A stretch of 64,000 nt of DNA, from assembly GCA_003117195.1 (NCBI GenBank), contig BDSI01000005.1, forward strand, positions 2,154,857-2,218,856, written 5' to 3'. The notes beneath the pieces were generated by a model. It was not told the DNA's origin. It ran no database searches and saw only the letters and a list, made by a program, of their open reading frames with translations. This document shows, in pieces, positions 32,101-44,181 of the stretch (position 1 is the first letter of the stretch; the number at the start of each line of letters is the position of its first letter). Origin of the DNA: Eudorina sp. 2006-703-Eu-15. Lineage: Eukaryota > Chlorophyta > Chlorophyceae > Chlamydomonadales > Volvocaceae. A program made the position numbers and the translations under genes.

Positions 32101-35100
32101 GGACCCATCGACGGGGCGATGAAGGTGGCGGCGCCGTTGCTGCTCCCGGCGCCGTTCGAGAACCCGTGAGGTGCGGCCTGCGGCCCCGGCGGCCTGGCCT
32201 CCGCCACCGGCATAGCACCTCCGGTGCTGGCGCCCGCGCTGCGGGGCCCCGCGCTCACGGGACCCTGCTCCTGCCCGCCTGCACCGGCACGCGGTGAGGC
32301 CAGCCCGGGTGCGTCCATCGCCAGCTGCTGCGGCTGCTCCTCCTGGCTGGGAGGCCCTGCGGGCTGGGCCGCAGGTCGCGGAGGTGCAGCCTGGGTGCCG
32401 GCGCGCTGCTGGGCAGGGTCTCCTCCCTCCCTGGACCAGAGGAAGTCGTGGGGCCCAGCCTGCGGCGATGATGCTGACGCGGGCGCAGACGCTGCCGTGG
32501 CGCGCTGGGCTGCAGAGGCAAGGTCCCCGGCGGCGGTGGCGGCGTTGGCGGGCTCGACACTGGCCTGCTGCCGCTGCGTCAACGTCGGCGGCGTGTCGAC
32601 AGGGCTGGCCGCTGGAGCCGCGAGAACCTCGCCGCGGCCGGCGCCGTTGCCGCCGTCGCGACCCTTGCCACCTACACCCCCGATCATCCCGACGTTCCGC
32701 AGGTCCTGCCCCCTCGTGTTGGGTGCCGCTTCAGAGGAGGTCACCGCAGCCGACGGCCCGGTTCCGCTGCTGGGCTTCGCGCCGCTGCCGTTGCCACTGC
32801 TGCTGCCGCTGCCGGCATTTGCTCCGTGGCCGACAGCGCCGCCGGTCCCATTGCCGTTGCCGTTACTGGTTCCGGAGCGACCTACGTCGGCCGCGTCAGT
32901 ACTTTCGCGGGTCACACCAACACGAGGAAATGGCCCAACCGTCGTGGCGGGCTTAGGCGCAGTGACGACTGTAGCGTCTGTCGCCGCTGGCGGCGCCGCT
33001 GCCACCGTTCCGACCTTACCTGCCGCGATGGTCGGTTGCGGCGGCAGCAACGACGGCGACAGCTTCACCTCACCGTACTGCTCGGGCCACCCAGGTCGCA
33101 GCGGCGTCAGCGGCTTGACCCCAGTGCCGCCGTTCCCATTCGAGTCGACCAGCCCCGCGGTATCCGACTGGACTGCGGTTGCAGCCGCTGGAGAGGCGGC
33201 GACCACGCCGGCGGTAGCAAGCGCTGCCGGCGGCGGCGGGGCCTCCACGGTGGCGGTGCCGGCGGCGGCAGCCGCGCCGTTTCTGCGGATGAGGATGTTG
33301 GATACAGGGGGCACACGCGGAGGCTGCGCCGCAGCCGGCGCGGCCGCGGGCGCGGACGCAGCGCCGGCTGGGCGGCCGCTCCGGCCGCCTCGGGGGGCCG
33401 CCGGCTGCGCCGGCTGCGCCACCGCCTGGGCAGAGGTGGCGGCGTACTGACGTTCCCGTTCCTGCGCCCGGGAGAGCGAAAGAAACGCGGGCGCCGTAAA
33501 AATTCAGGAAACCCCGGACACCCTCGACGCCCTGGACACGGCGGAGGGGCCTCAGAGGCGCAAGGGCCACCGGCCAGGAGGGGGTGTCGCCGCGGGGTGC
33601 CCTCGGTGCCGCACGTGCATCATGATACGTACCAGGTACCACGGGGTGCCACGACGCGAGTCTATTTTTCTTCCTGTTACTTACCCGCAATCAAGGCAGC
33701 CTGAAGCTGCACAGTCGCCGCGTGCAAACGCCGAGTACGCCGGTGTGATAGGAGTGCAGCTGGGGCGCACACACGCGGTCGCTCGACAGCGGGGCGCTGC
33801 GATTACCGCGGGGCACTCCGGCCCTCTCACAGCGGTGGGTTTTGGGTGTGTGGCAAAACATGCGGTGGGCCCCGTCACTCCCAGCCCACCTGCAGCGCGT
33901 CCTGCAGCTGCTGCACCTGCGCCGCCAGCCGCTGCACCTCCTGCGCCGCGCCCACGGACTGCTGCGCGGCGCTGTCCCGGGAGCCCTCCGCCGCGCGCCG
34001 CAGCGAGGACACCGTCGTGCGCGCCGCCAGCAGCTCCCGCCGCAGCGCTTCCAGCTCCGCCAGCTGCTGCCGCACCTGCAGCACCCGCCGTCCAGGACGG
34101 ACCACCCAGTGCGCCGCGTCGGCGGACAGAACCTCAGCACGCACAGTCCGTGACAGCTGCCGGATTACCTACAAACAGAAGAGCCAGACGGCCAGACAGC
34201 CAGTCCCTGCCGATCCAGGCCCAGGGCAGCCAGGCCCAGGGACCCGACGTCCCCCCCCCACACCCACCTGGTCCGTGGATTGGCTGAGCTCCAGCGCGAG
34301 TCGCTGCTTGTCCAGCGCAGCCTCTTGCAGCGCCCGGCTGCTGGCCTCCAGCTGGACCTTCCATGACTCCTCGATCAGCCGGGCCTGCAGCAACCGGTGC
34401 GGGCGGCCGCGCGGGTGCGGGTGAGACCGCCAGGACACGGGGGCGCATCCCACCGGGGGCGCATCCCACCGGGGGCGCATCCCACCGGGGGCGCATCCCA
34501 CCGGGGGCGCATCCCACCGGGGGCGCATCCCACCCGGGGCGCATCCCACCGGGGGCGCATCCCACCGGGGGCGCATCCCACCCGGGGCGCATCCCACCGG
34601 GGACGCATCCCACCGGGGGCGCATCCCACCGGGGGCGCATCCCACCGGGGGCGCATCCCACCGGGGCGCATCCCACCGGGGCGCATCCCACCGGGGACGC
34701 ATCCCACCGGGGGCGCATCCCACCGGGGGCGCATCCCACCGGGGGCGCATCCCACCGGGGGCGGATCCCACCGGGGGCGCATCCCACCCGGGACGCATCC
34801 GACCCGGGACGCATCCGACCGGCTGGTCAGTGGATTCAGGCGCTTTGCACACCCCTACAGTCGCCGGACTATACCTGGAGCGGCTCCCCGGGGACGTACC
34901 TGGGATTTCTTGGCGGCTCCGGAATCATCCCAAGCCCTTCCTGGTCCCGCACCCGTGTGAATGTGCATGTGCGGCCTCAGGCCCCTCCCTGGCCACCCCC
35001 ACCTGCTTCTGCACGGCCTCCTGGACGGCCTGCAGCTCCCGCTGCTGCGACTCGCTGCCCGCCTGCGCCGCGCGGAGCTGGGCCTGCGCCGCGGGCCAAG

Positions 35101-35408
35101 CCAAGCCAAGGTAGGCACTTAAGGTGCTGGTGTGGTCCGCACGCCATGCTTTTGAGGGCGCGCGCGTGCGAGCTCCCAATAGAGCGGGGATGGGAGTTTG
35201 GTGGTCTGTTGCGCGCTCAAGGATGGGCGTCCGAGTCCGAGTGCGAGTCCTGATCGCCACCCCAAAGACGGCACGATCCTTCGGGCCATCCAAACGGGCT
35301 GCGAGCAAGAAGACGTCACGACGTTCTGCCCAGCGCGCGAGTTCCGACACTTCGCTCAACGGGTCCCCCCGTGACACTCTGCCCCGCGTCGCATGTCGTG
35401 GCTCCTAC

Positions 35409-35464
<56 letters not shown>

Positions 35465-38400
35465 GCCCGGCAGTACCTGCAGCTGTTTCTCCCTGGCTGC
35501 CGCCTGCTCCTGCGCCTGCCGCTCGCGTTCCTGTGTCGGTGTGCACAATCGGCGGGCGCATCGGGAGGGCAGATCGGCCCCTAGTGCGGCAGCGCGTCGC
35601 AGGCCTAAAACTGCGTGCCCGCGCGGCAAGATGCAAGGACCCGCATGAGAGCACTGGCCGCCCTACACGGCCCTCCCCCCGGACGTACCTTGAGTAGGTT
35701 CTTAATGCGGGCCTGCATCTCCGTTCGGAGCTGCACCTGCAGCGGCCCAGAGGCGGCTGCCACCGCCTGCGACCCCACACACACACAACGGCAGGGATGG
35801 GGATAAGGCGCGCTTTCATATGCCGTTTGGGCCTGGCAAACCAGCAAATCGTTGCCCGCTTGCTGCCACCTAGGTGTTTAAATTTAAATTCACATTCTGT
35901 GTTTGGATTTTGACAGAAGCACAACATCCGCACCTTGTCCTTGCGCTCCTGCATCGCGCGCCGTTCCTGCTCCAGGCGGTCTTGCAGCCGGATCTGCTGC
36001 TCAACCACTCCCCGCAGCTCAATCTCGCGGTCCTACAAACGACAGGACCCATCCGATCATCCGTCACGGGGACGTGCGGGGCAAGGGGCGCAGACAGTAC
36101 TGCAGCGCGCCGGCGCCGTCCATGCCCGCCACACCACCTCGGGGGTATGGGCGGGGGCCGGGGCGCGCCGCGCCCCCGCGGGACTATACCCTTCAAGCAC
36201 CCACCCGCACCCAACCGTGGTCCTGGGCCGTGCATTGGATTGCTGTTAGGAGAGGTGCGGATGGGGATTCATCTCGGGGCATCCGCATCTCCTCGCGGAC
36301 ATCCCATGCACACCGACCACCCCAGTAGGCGCAGTTCAAGCCTTTGCTCTGGCTTTCGGGGGATGGGCGCCCTGCTCCTTCCCCCGTCGCCTGCCGCACC
36401 TGCAGCTCCAGCCGCACCGCCCGCTCTCGTGCCCGCGCCTCCGGCAGCATGACGCTGCGGTACAGCGCCGCGAGCTCCGAGTTGAGCGAGGCGAGCTGCT
36501 GCGTGATGCGCTGCACGCCCTGCAGCACAAGGAACCACACGGACGCGGCGGATCCGCCGTTGGGCCGCTTATGTGTTGGTGTTACGGTATTCCACGATCA
36601 GGTGGTCAAGCATGTGGGGGCGCTGCCGAAACTGGCGGGCTGCTCAGCATGAATGATAGCTTTTCCTAGAACAGCGACGGCCCTTGAGAGGCAGTATGTG
36701 CAGCCCGACCTGCCCCGCACGGCTGCCTCAGCCGATCTCCACTTCCTGGTAGGAGCGTAGGACACTTCCTGGACGGAAAGACATCCGAACGCCTGCCTCA
36801 GCCGGGCTCCACTTACCGGCTGGTCGCCCACGGCCTCGCGAGCCCTCAAGGCCCTCCGGTTCTGCGCCGCAGCCGTCTCCAGCTCCTGCGCCCGGACCAC
36901 CATGGCGGGACCCAGCCGCGCCACCGCCGCGGACTGCAGCTCCGCAAGCTCGGCCTGCAGCGCCTCCAGCTGCCGGCCCAGGCCTGCCTCGCGGGACTCT
37001 AGGCCACGTAGCTCCTGTGCGGGTCCCCGTCGAAGTCGAAACATGGAGCAGGGTGTACACATTAGTAAGTATACATATGTAAAGTATACATGTCACCGAT
37101 GGCTGTCACCGATGACCCGCGGGGTCCGCTGGAACATCCTCAATCATAATGCATGTTAAGCCAACCAGCGCCACGGACTCCCGTCAAGTGCCGCGAGACC
37201 AGGAGGAGTCGGCCCAGCACCGCAATCCTCAGGTATTGCTATTTTCCGTGCCGGTGTGTTGACTGCCGGAGACTGGCGCACTGCACTGCACTGTACGGCA
37301 AGCCCGGGAGCGCGGCGGCTTTGACTTGCACGTGGCGGGGCCCCTGCGCCGGACACCGGGTTGCAGCCTGCTCGCCTCACCCGTGGGCGTCGTGCGCCTA
37401 CTCTAGGCCGTGGTACCGATCGGGCGCGGGCACGATCACATCCTCGAGGCGCCGTGCATGCGAATCGGCGAGACCCGGACCAGCATCCTCACCTGCACTG
37501 TCTCGGGTGCGCCTGCGAAGGCGGCCTTGGCCGCCGACGGCACGCTGGTCGCGGGCAGGACCGTCTGCCGGAGCTCCTCCTGCCGGGTCAGCGGGGGAGG
37601 GGCCACATTATGGCACGGCTTCATACCAGGCGCCGATTGCAACCCTTAGCTCTCAGCTCTTAGCTCGAGATGAGATGGGCGGGCAATGCCCCGCCCCGGC
37701 GGAGCCCACGTGGGTTTGAAACCACCCAGAGCATGCCTTGAGACATTGAGAGGTGCGCTCTACAGTTAGCCCAGTACTTTACGTTCCCTTCCCCCAAGAA
37801 GGGAAGTCCCGGGCGTACCTCCATGATGTTCAGGAACTCCTCGTTCAGGACGCCGTCCAGCTGCTCCTTCACCGCCGCCAGCTGCAACCGGGCGTCCAGG
37901 GCCTCCTGCCGCGCGGCGCCCAGCTGCTGCTCCAGCGCGGAACGCAGCTCCGAAACCTCGGCCACACGGCGGGCGGAGGCCTGCTCGGCACGCAGCTGGG
38001 CGTCCTGCAATAAGGGGGGTGCGCAGGCGGGACCGCACAGGCGGGTACACAGGGCGCGCAGGGGCGACGGGCCATCAGCTCCTGAGGGCCGTTGCGAAGC
38101 TGTCCATGCCCCTCACGGGCCTCACCCTCCCGGACATGCCCAGTGAGTCGCCGCAGCCAGAAGATAGACTTCCCTCCCGAGGCCCCTGCATGACACCGCC
38201 CACCGCCTAAACCCCATTGCCCTGACCGTTGTCCCGCGGCCCCACCTCCAGTTGCTTCCGCAACGCCTGCACCTCCTCCTCCTGGGCGGCGGCCTGCGCC
38301 TTGGCGGTCGCCCGCAGCCCCTCCGCGTGCCGGGCACTGTCCTGCAGCTGAGAGTTCAGGAGCGCCACCTCCTTGTCCCGCTCCGACTGCAGGGCGGCGA

Positions 38401-41400
38401 TCTGCACGGACAGCGGCAGGTTAAAGGGGTGAGAACAGAGAATGACAGGGCACTCTGGGGTTTGACGACAAAAACCGAGACCGCATCCACAGACGCGCAC
38501 AGATTTTTATGGCTTCAGCCTCAGCTTGTGTAAATGCTGGAACAACACGGTTTGGTCTGGAGGGATGAACAGCCGGGAATGTCCTGCGTTGGCTGGCATG
38601 CATACCTGCTCCTTTAGGGCTTCAACCTCCGCCTGAGCCGCCGAACCCGCCACGCTGCCCGCGGCCCGCAGCTGCTTCACCTCGGCCTCGTGGCGCCGTC
38701 GCAGCTCCTCGAGCTGCGAGCATCCATCGTGGGGGCGCCCGTTCGGCACGTTCAGCACAAACTGGTTTGATTGTTTAATTTCATTGACCGACGCAAGGCA
38801 CAGCCCTGCGAGCTCTGCAGCAAGTGCTGTTGGAGGCACACTAGCTCTGGACTGCATTCGAAGGCGTGAAACCGAATTCAAGGACGTTCTTGGCAAGCGG
38901 CCGCAAGCTCCGGTGCGGAGAACATCTATACATCGGCAGACCAACTGCCAGGCCCATTGCCAGAAATTTGGTTTCTGTAACACCCCCTGTCGGTTGACCG
39001 CATGCAGATGCCCTCTCACCTCCTTTCGGAGCGCCCCAGCCTCCGCCATCCTCCGCGCCTCCGCTTCCTCGACCATGAGCTGCAACCGCCGCAGATTCGC
39101 CTCCCTGTCTCGTCGCACAGCGGCGATCTGCCCACACGCAGCGAGAAAGTGCACGCCGGTGGGTTCGATCGGAGGGCCGAGGCGCGACAGCAGCGCTGTA
39201 GAGAAAGAACTAGAGACGCTCGCGCGCGTTGGCTTTGCATACCGTCGACCGACCTCTACTTCTGAGGCGGCCGGCATCAACCACCCCATGCAAGTTCCTT
39301 AACCTGCGAGTCCTCGTCTCTCAAGGCCGAACCCCCGCGCCTGGCGAAGGACGCCCAATGTCAAAAGCCTGCGATGTGACAACCCGGGCGCCTCTCGCTC
39401 TGCGTGACGGACATGACGGAGGGGGGCGCCGCATCCAACCCACGCACGCACCTGCCCATTCAGGGACTTCTCCTGCTCCGCCCGCTGTCCCTCAGCCACC
39501 TGGAGCGCCGCCTGCAGCCGGACCATCTCAGCGTCTCGCTGCCGAAGGAGCTCCCCCATCTGGTTTGGGCAACCCAACAACAGGGTCAGTTGAGGCGTAG
39601 GCGTACCCGTCCGTACAACACGCGCGGCGTTTCGTTCGTCCTCGCGACCCATCCTCGTCTCGGCAAAGGTGCCGAATCGCCGCGGATGCAAGGCCGGGGG
39701 TGAAGAGGCGGCGGTCGAGCCGACCTGTCCGGAGGAGGGCCTCCTTGTGTCCCGTGACCCAAGCGCACCTGCCCGGCAGCCGTCTTGCTCTGCTCCAGCA
39801 CCGCCTGCAGCTCCTTCTCGCCTTCCCGCAGCACTGCCAACTGGGCCTCCCGCTCGGCCAGTTTGCCCTGCCATAAGGCACGCGATGCGGTACGAAATCC
39901 CATACAAGTTGAGGGGCAGGCTTGACAGGCTACGTCCGCGCACGGACGCTCAAGTCGCACGCCTGCACTGTGTGGGCCTAGGCGGTACACGGAAGTCCTC
40001 GCCGCGCAGCGGCAGCGATCCTGCACCACCGGCTGAGGCCGATGTGCGCAGCATCTGGCCTGCGGGTCCATGATGGAGTCAGCGCCCTCGCCGCTGCCTT
40101 GGTCACCCCTCGCACCTGCAGCTTCGCGATGTGGAGCCGATCCTCGTCCGCAGCGGCTTGCATCTGCAACACAGCAAACAGGCCAGGTCCCAGACTTTTG
40201 GAAGCTCTGCCCCTCTCCAGAGGACTACAGTACTCGTACCAAACGGCCGGCAAGCCTGGCCCCATAGACGCCCGACAGCATCCTCATCACGTCGTGTACA
40301 CGGCCGCCAGACCGTCGCAGAGCAGCTTGCCCGGCGAGATGATCGCCTTCCACCGCTTTGCGGCACACAGCGGCGGTGAACCCAAGCGACGGAGCGGCAG
40401 ATGGTGTTCGACCCAGATGGTGTTCGACCGAGATGGTTTTCGACCCAGATGGTGTTCGACCGAGATGATGTTCGACCCAGATGGTGTTCGACCCAGATGG
40501 TGTTCGACCCAGATGGTGTTCGACCCACCGGTGCAACGCCATGGCGCAGGGCTGAAAACGCATATAGTGCAGAGCCCCGTTGACACCCTGCCCCGCCCCC
40601 AAGGCTGCACACGCACCTGTCGGAGCTTATCCTCCGCGGCAGCTGCCGCCCCCGCCACGGTGGACGTCCGAGTCTGCAGCTGGGACTCCAGCTCCCCAAC
40701 CCGCCTCTCCAGCTCCTTGTTCTGGGCCACTAGGTGGACCAAACGAGCATCCAGCTCAGCGGCGCGCGCCTGGGCCTGTGCGCGCAGACACAGCAAAGGG
40801 TGTGGGATGGATGTGGTAAGGGGCACGTGGCTTACGGAGCGCCGTGCTCACAAGTTGGACTGGGCAATGCAGAAGGGCACGGATGTCGACGGATGCACCC
40901 AATTGATACGGAGACACGGACGCCACTAACGACAACCCTCGCAAGTGCGCGTGACCCGTCCTCCTCGGCGCTTCGCCCTTGGTGCTTGCTTGTGAACTGC
41001 TTCCGCCGCGCCGGTACGAAGACCGGAGCCGTCCGCTGGGCCCCCCACACAGGCAGAAGCGTCCGGTGGAATGCCCGGGCGTTCCTGCCTCATGCAGATA
41101 AGCCGCCGCGGGTGAAACTCACCACCAGCAGCCTGGCCTGGGTGTCCTTCAATTCCATCCGCAGTACGTCGATTCGCCTCTGCAGCTCTTGGCGCTGCTC
41201 CGCCATGCGGGCCACCTCCGCCCGCCCGGTCTCGACCGCCTCTGCAAACGGCAACGCAGTCGCCCAGACAACGTTTTCGACTTGTCTTGATGTCCCCAAA
41301 TCACGGCGCGTCGGCAAGCGTGGTGTACCCTCCTGCCCTGCCGCAGTGCGATGCACCCCTGACCGACTTGGCGCTTCCGCAGCATCGCGCTTTATGCGGT

Positions 41401-42923
41401 AGCTGCCACGGAGTTGGCCTGCCGCCCGTCAGCGCGCGCAGAGCGCCGTTCACCGCTCCTCACCCTCAAGTGCAGCGTTGCGGCCCTCCTCCCGCCGCAG
41501 CTTCTCGCGCAGCGCCCCGACCATGGCCTCCAGGAGCTCCACTTTGCGCCGGGACTCCTGCACCGCGGGAGCCGAGAGCCAGCCGGCCCGCGAGGCATCA
41601 TTCAAGGGAATTTGAACAGAACATGGCGACAGGAGGACGGCGGCGGTCTGCGGCGATGCAGCCCGGGGGCGCTCGGAGCCCTCATACCCATATCCACACC
41701 TACCTTGAGTTCCACCCGTGCGCCTGCCACCTGCGCGGCGCCCTCCCGCTGTGCTTCCAGCAGCTCCCGTTCCCGGTCGAGCAACTCATTCTGCAGCTCC
41801 GAGGTCGCCTATGCACGATTGTTGTGGTGTGCAGGCCCGCAGTCACAGCAGTAACAGCAATGACCGGGACCGGGTATCGGGTCCCCAAAGTGATCCATCA
41901 TAGAGGTGGCGGGCCTGGTTTCAAACAGTCAAGGGCCCAGATCCCAAGAAGCTCCGTCACGCGCTTCGCTGATACCAACAGAAACAACTGCGCAATCCCA
42001 GCTACCACCCGAGGGTTAAGAAGAAAAACAGCCCAGACACAATAGCCCAAACAGCCCACACACCAGAAACAGCCCGAGGGATAACATTTGTGGCAGACCC
42101 AGATGGGAGCGCCCGCCGAACCCTTGCTTTGACAGCCTTCTGCCATCATGCAGAGAATCAGCCCGCAGTAGCGACTCTGATGGTGTGTTTCGCTACGTGC
42201 CTGCCTCGCTCGTGCTCGCTCCAGCTCCAGGCGCTGGTGCTGCCCTTCCACCTGCGGCGCTTGGCCGCCGCTGCTGGTCGCTTCGGTCGGCTGCCCCTCC
42301 AGGCTTCCCTTGGCAAGCCCTGAGTCAAGTCCGGCCTCGCCGCCGGCATCCACGGTGCCACGGCCGCTGCTGCTGCCAGGTGCAACCGTACCCTCCGTTA
42401 CCTGGACTCCGGCGGAGGTAACGGACGTGGTCGGGCGGCTCTGGTCTGCATCCCCAGCCCTGCAACAGAAGAAGAGCACCGGGGGAAACGGAAGTCGTTG
42501 CCGGGGAGTAGTGGCCCGTGAGCACCGGAGGCCTGTCCGCTAGGCTAGACTATCGTACAAAGCCGGCACTACCGTACCAGACACCATTGAGACGTCACTC
42601 CACGTCAGACATCTCTAACGGCAGGGATCCATGGGCCGCCCGCCCACTGCGGTCGCGTCCAATGGACACGTGCAGGCAGGGCAGGCAGCCTGGAGACTTG
42701 GCAGGGACCCCGGTTACCCATGGCGGTTGCCTGCCAACGCCCGCCATGCCGGGTTTCGTAAATAGGCTTACCCAGGTTGGATGTCTGTGCTCTTCCGGCG
42801 AGCGCTGACGATGAGCGCAGCGACACCAGTCAGGGCAACCAGACCCCCCGCGAGCGCTCCGACCAGGCCGACACCCGTCGGTTGGGCGGTTGGCGCTGGT
42901 GAAGTGGGGATTGTTTGGATCGC
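27605..42923 (-). CDS. Membrane-anchored coiled-coil / PTC7-type PP2C phosphatase (27 exons, 5' end unresolved)
   Basis: Exons from 5': 42923-42772, 42459-42201, 41808-41704, 41557-41464, 41241-41123, 40775-40617, 40163-40116, 39867-39769, 39559-39452, 39127-39020, 38713-38606, 38401-38246, 38004-37819, 37579-37493, 37014-36817, 36519-36400, 36032-35934, 35766-35689, 35530-35477, 35083-35003, 34384-34268, 34168-33890, 33461-31127, 30523-29840, 29513-29218, 28167-27910, 27688-27605. They sum to 6,471 nt, in frame. Order: a transmembrane helix ([16 protein letters not shown] onward) followed by ARRK, which predicts a cytosolic C-terminus; about 800 residues of coiled coil; about 780 Ala/Pro/Gln-rich residues; then PP2C motifs [30 protein letters not shown] and DDITAVV with all metal-binding Asp present. 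Such enzymes remove phosphate from Ser/Thr using Mn/Mg. Weak points: exon 42459-42201 needs a GC donor, and the 33890-33461 junction could be a gene boundary, with reading through it ending at VGWE. Confidence 0.65.
28484..29220. repeat. 36-bp minisatellite repeating a 5' splice junction, with C homopolymers
   Basis: About 19 copies of a 36-bp unit (ACCTGGTACATCTATTCCCT plus a GC-rich remainder) abut the end of the phosphatase exon at 29,218. On the minus strand each unit carries GATGTACCAG then GTGCGGGGCGGGG, the real exon end and donor. The array is interrupted by 22 Cs (28,802-28,823) and 54 Cs (29,129-29,182). The unit is 12 codons long, so the array stays open in frame. It lies in the 1.05-kb intron 28,168-29,217. 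The paralogue has only one copy of the junction. Confidence 0.9.
34385..35002 (-). other. Intron with a 17-bp minisatellite (34,438-34,822)
   Basis: This intron of the coiled-coil gene contains about 23 units of GGGGGCGCATCCCACCG and close variants (16-17 bp; ACGCATCC and GCGGATCC forms occur). The rest of the intron is ordinary GC-rich sequence. Confidence 0.85.
35409..35464. repeat. (GACA)n microsatellite in an intron
   Basis: About 14 perfect tetranucleotide units lie just downstream of the 35,530-35,477 exon of the coiled-coil gene, in its intron. Confidence 0.9.
37113..37150 (+). repeat. Short LINE 3'-end remnant in an intron
   Basis: TGACCCGCGGGGTCCGCTGG and the following AACATCCTCAAT match the remnant at 78-114 almost exactly. 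It lies in the intron between coding exons 37,493 and 37,014, antisense to the gene. Confidence 0.5.
40398..40525. repeat. 16-bp minisatellite, 8 units, in an intron
   Basis: The unit is CAGATGGTGTTCGACC, with two units beginning GAG and single-base variants. It lies in the intron between exons 40,617 and 40,163 of the coiled-coil gene. Confidence 0.9.
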
Positions 42924-44181
42924 CTGTAGAGGTAGCGAAAGCGATCGCAAAATATAACCTCCTGTTGAGCCGCATCACGCGGAAGCGGGTGGGCGATAGG
43001 AACCCCGCGAAACAGCCCTTGCGAGACCGTTGCCGAGTTTGCGTGCACAACCGAAACGCGCAATCCTGCAAAAGCTCCCACGCTCATATCTGTTACGCTT
43101 GCCTGATGATTGCTAGTGTTGACCGTAAATTTTGCCGCAAGGATGGGCAAACTTCGGCGGCCACGCGTAAGCACGACGGCGACCCTCCGAAATGGACATC
43201 CACCAAGTTCCACACATTTGCTCGTGTATGAATAAGACCGTCCTCCAGGCAGCGTTGCGTAGCTTCGTAAATAAGACATTTTCAGTCTCGTCGTTGAGCG
43301 ATCCACAACGGACTACTGGTCTAATGTCTTAATAAACCTGAAGGAAATAAATAATAAATGTTGAGCGAGTCATAGTGGTCAGACGATGGCTCTGGGCGAA
43401 ACACGCAGTGTGGTAGAGGCCACGTTGACCATGGCAAGAGCCACCTGTGGTCTTAAGGAGTACGCATAAGCAATGCAGGCCAAGTTGCAGCATGGGATAA
43501 GCATGGGAGCGTATGTTGCGACCGGGGCCACACTAATGTGCAATCAAAATCAAGAACGGTGGCTCAGCCACACGAATTGAATTCCGACGAGAAGTTTCTG
43601 GTTATTGACAAACACAAAATTGAAAAAACTGCTAACAATATGACAGTTTCTTTTTCGTTACAAGATGCATAACCCAACAAACCCAAACGGTTATCATGCC
43701 AGAAGCCATCGTCAGACCTCATTTCGTGCACTCCTTGTCCTTTGCATATTATGGTAGACGAATCAGACCTGCTTGGCATTTCTGGTCCAAGTGACATTCA
43801 GTTCCTGCGATGCTGCTGTATTAAGCCAACCCGTGTTGCGCCCATTTCCGGTAATTGCGGTCACTCACAAAACATCCCTGTTCTGAATGTGCGCTCGCCA
43901 CCTGGCCCTTTCGCCCACCACCTTCGCCGCCTGTGAGCTAGCCATTCGTCTTACGCAGCGCATCACCAGCAAAAGAGCATGCCAAGGTTCAACCAGCCAC
44001 TTTAAAGATGGTTCAGAGAAACGAAACGACACCGGCCCCGGTAGACCTTGTCGAAAGCAGACCTTGCCCGCTGCAGCATGTGCCTGTGAACTGGCTGCTG
44101 CCGGTGCTTTCGCGCCAACATGATCAGACAGCGCTCCAAACCTTTTGACGGTCAAACTCACGTCACCCGAACTATCACGCC
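42924..44181. other. Intergenic or 5' region of the coiled-coil phosphatase gene
   Basis: The phosphatase gene must start here, since its first modelled exon opens at an acceptor in phase 0. An open minus-strand frame at 43,306-42,830 could supply the start, for example with a GTGGGA donor near 43,085, but no model is convincing. Toward 44,181 the sequence is the 3' UTR of the next gene. Base composition is AT-richer than in the genes. Confidence 0.35.
43658..43662 (-). promoter_or_regulatory. Candidate polyadenylation signal TGTAA
   Basis: TGTAA on the minus strand lies about 520 nt after the stop codon at 44,182. That is a normal 3' UTR length for these algae. It is a single motif match only. 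Confidence 0.35.

Noticed and set aside
31087..33450. Plus-strand Ala/Pro-rich frames opposite the linker exon
   Set aside because: No splice logic, and antisense to a 2.3-kb exon with agreeing phases.
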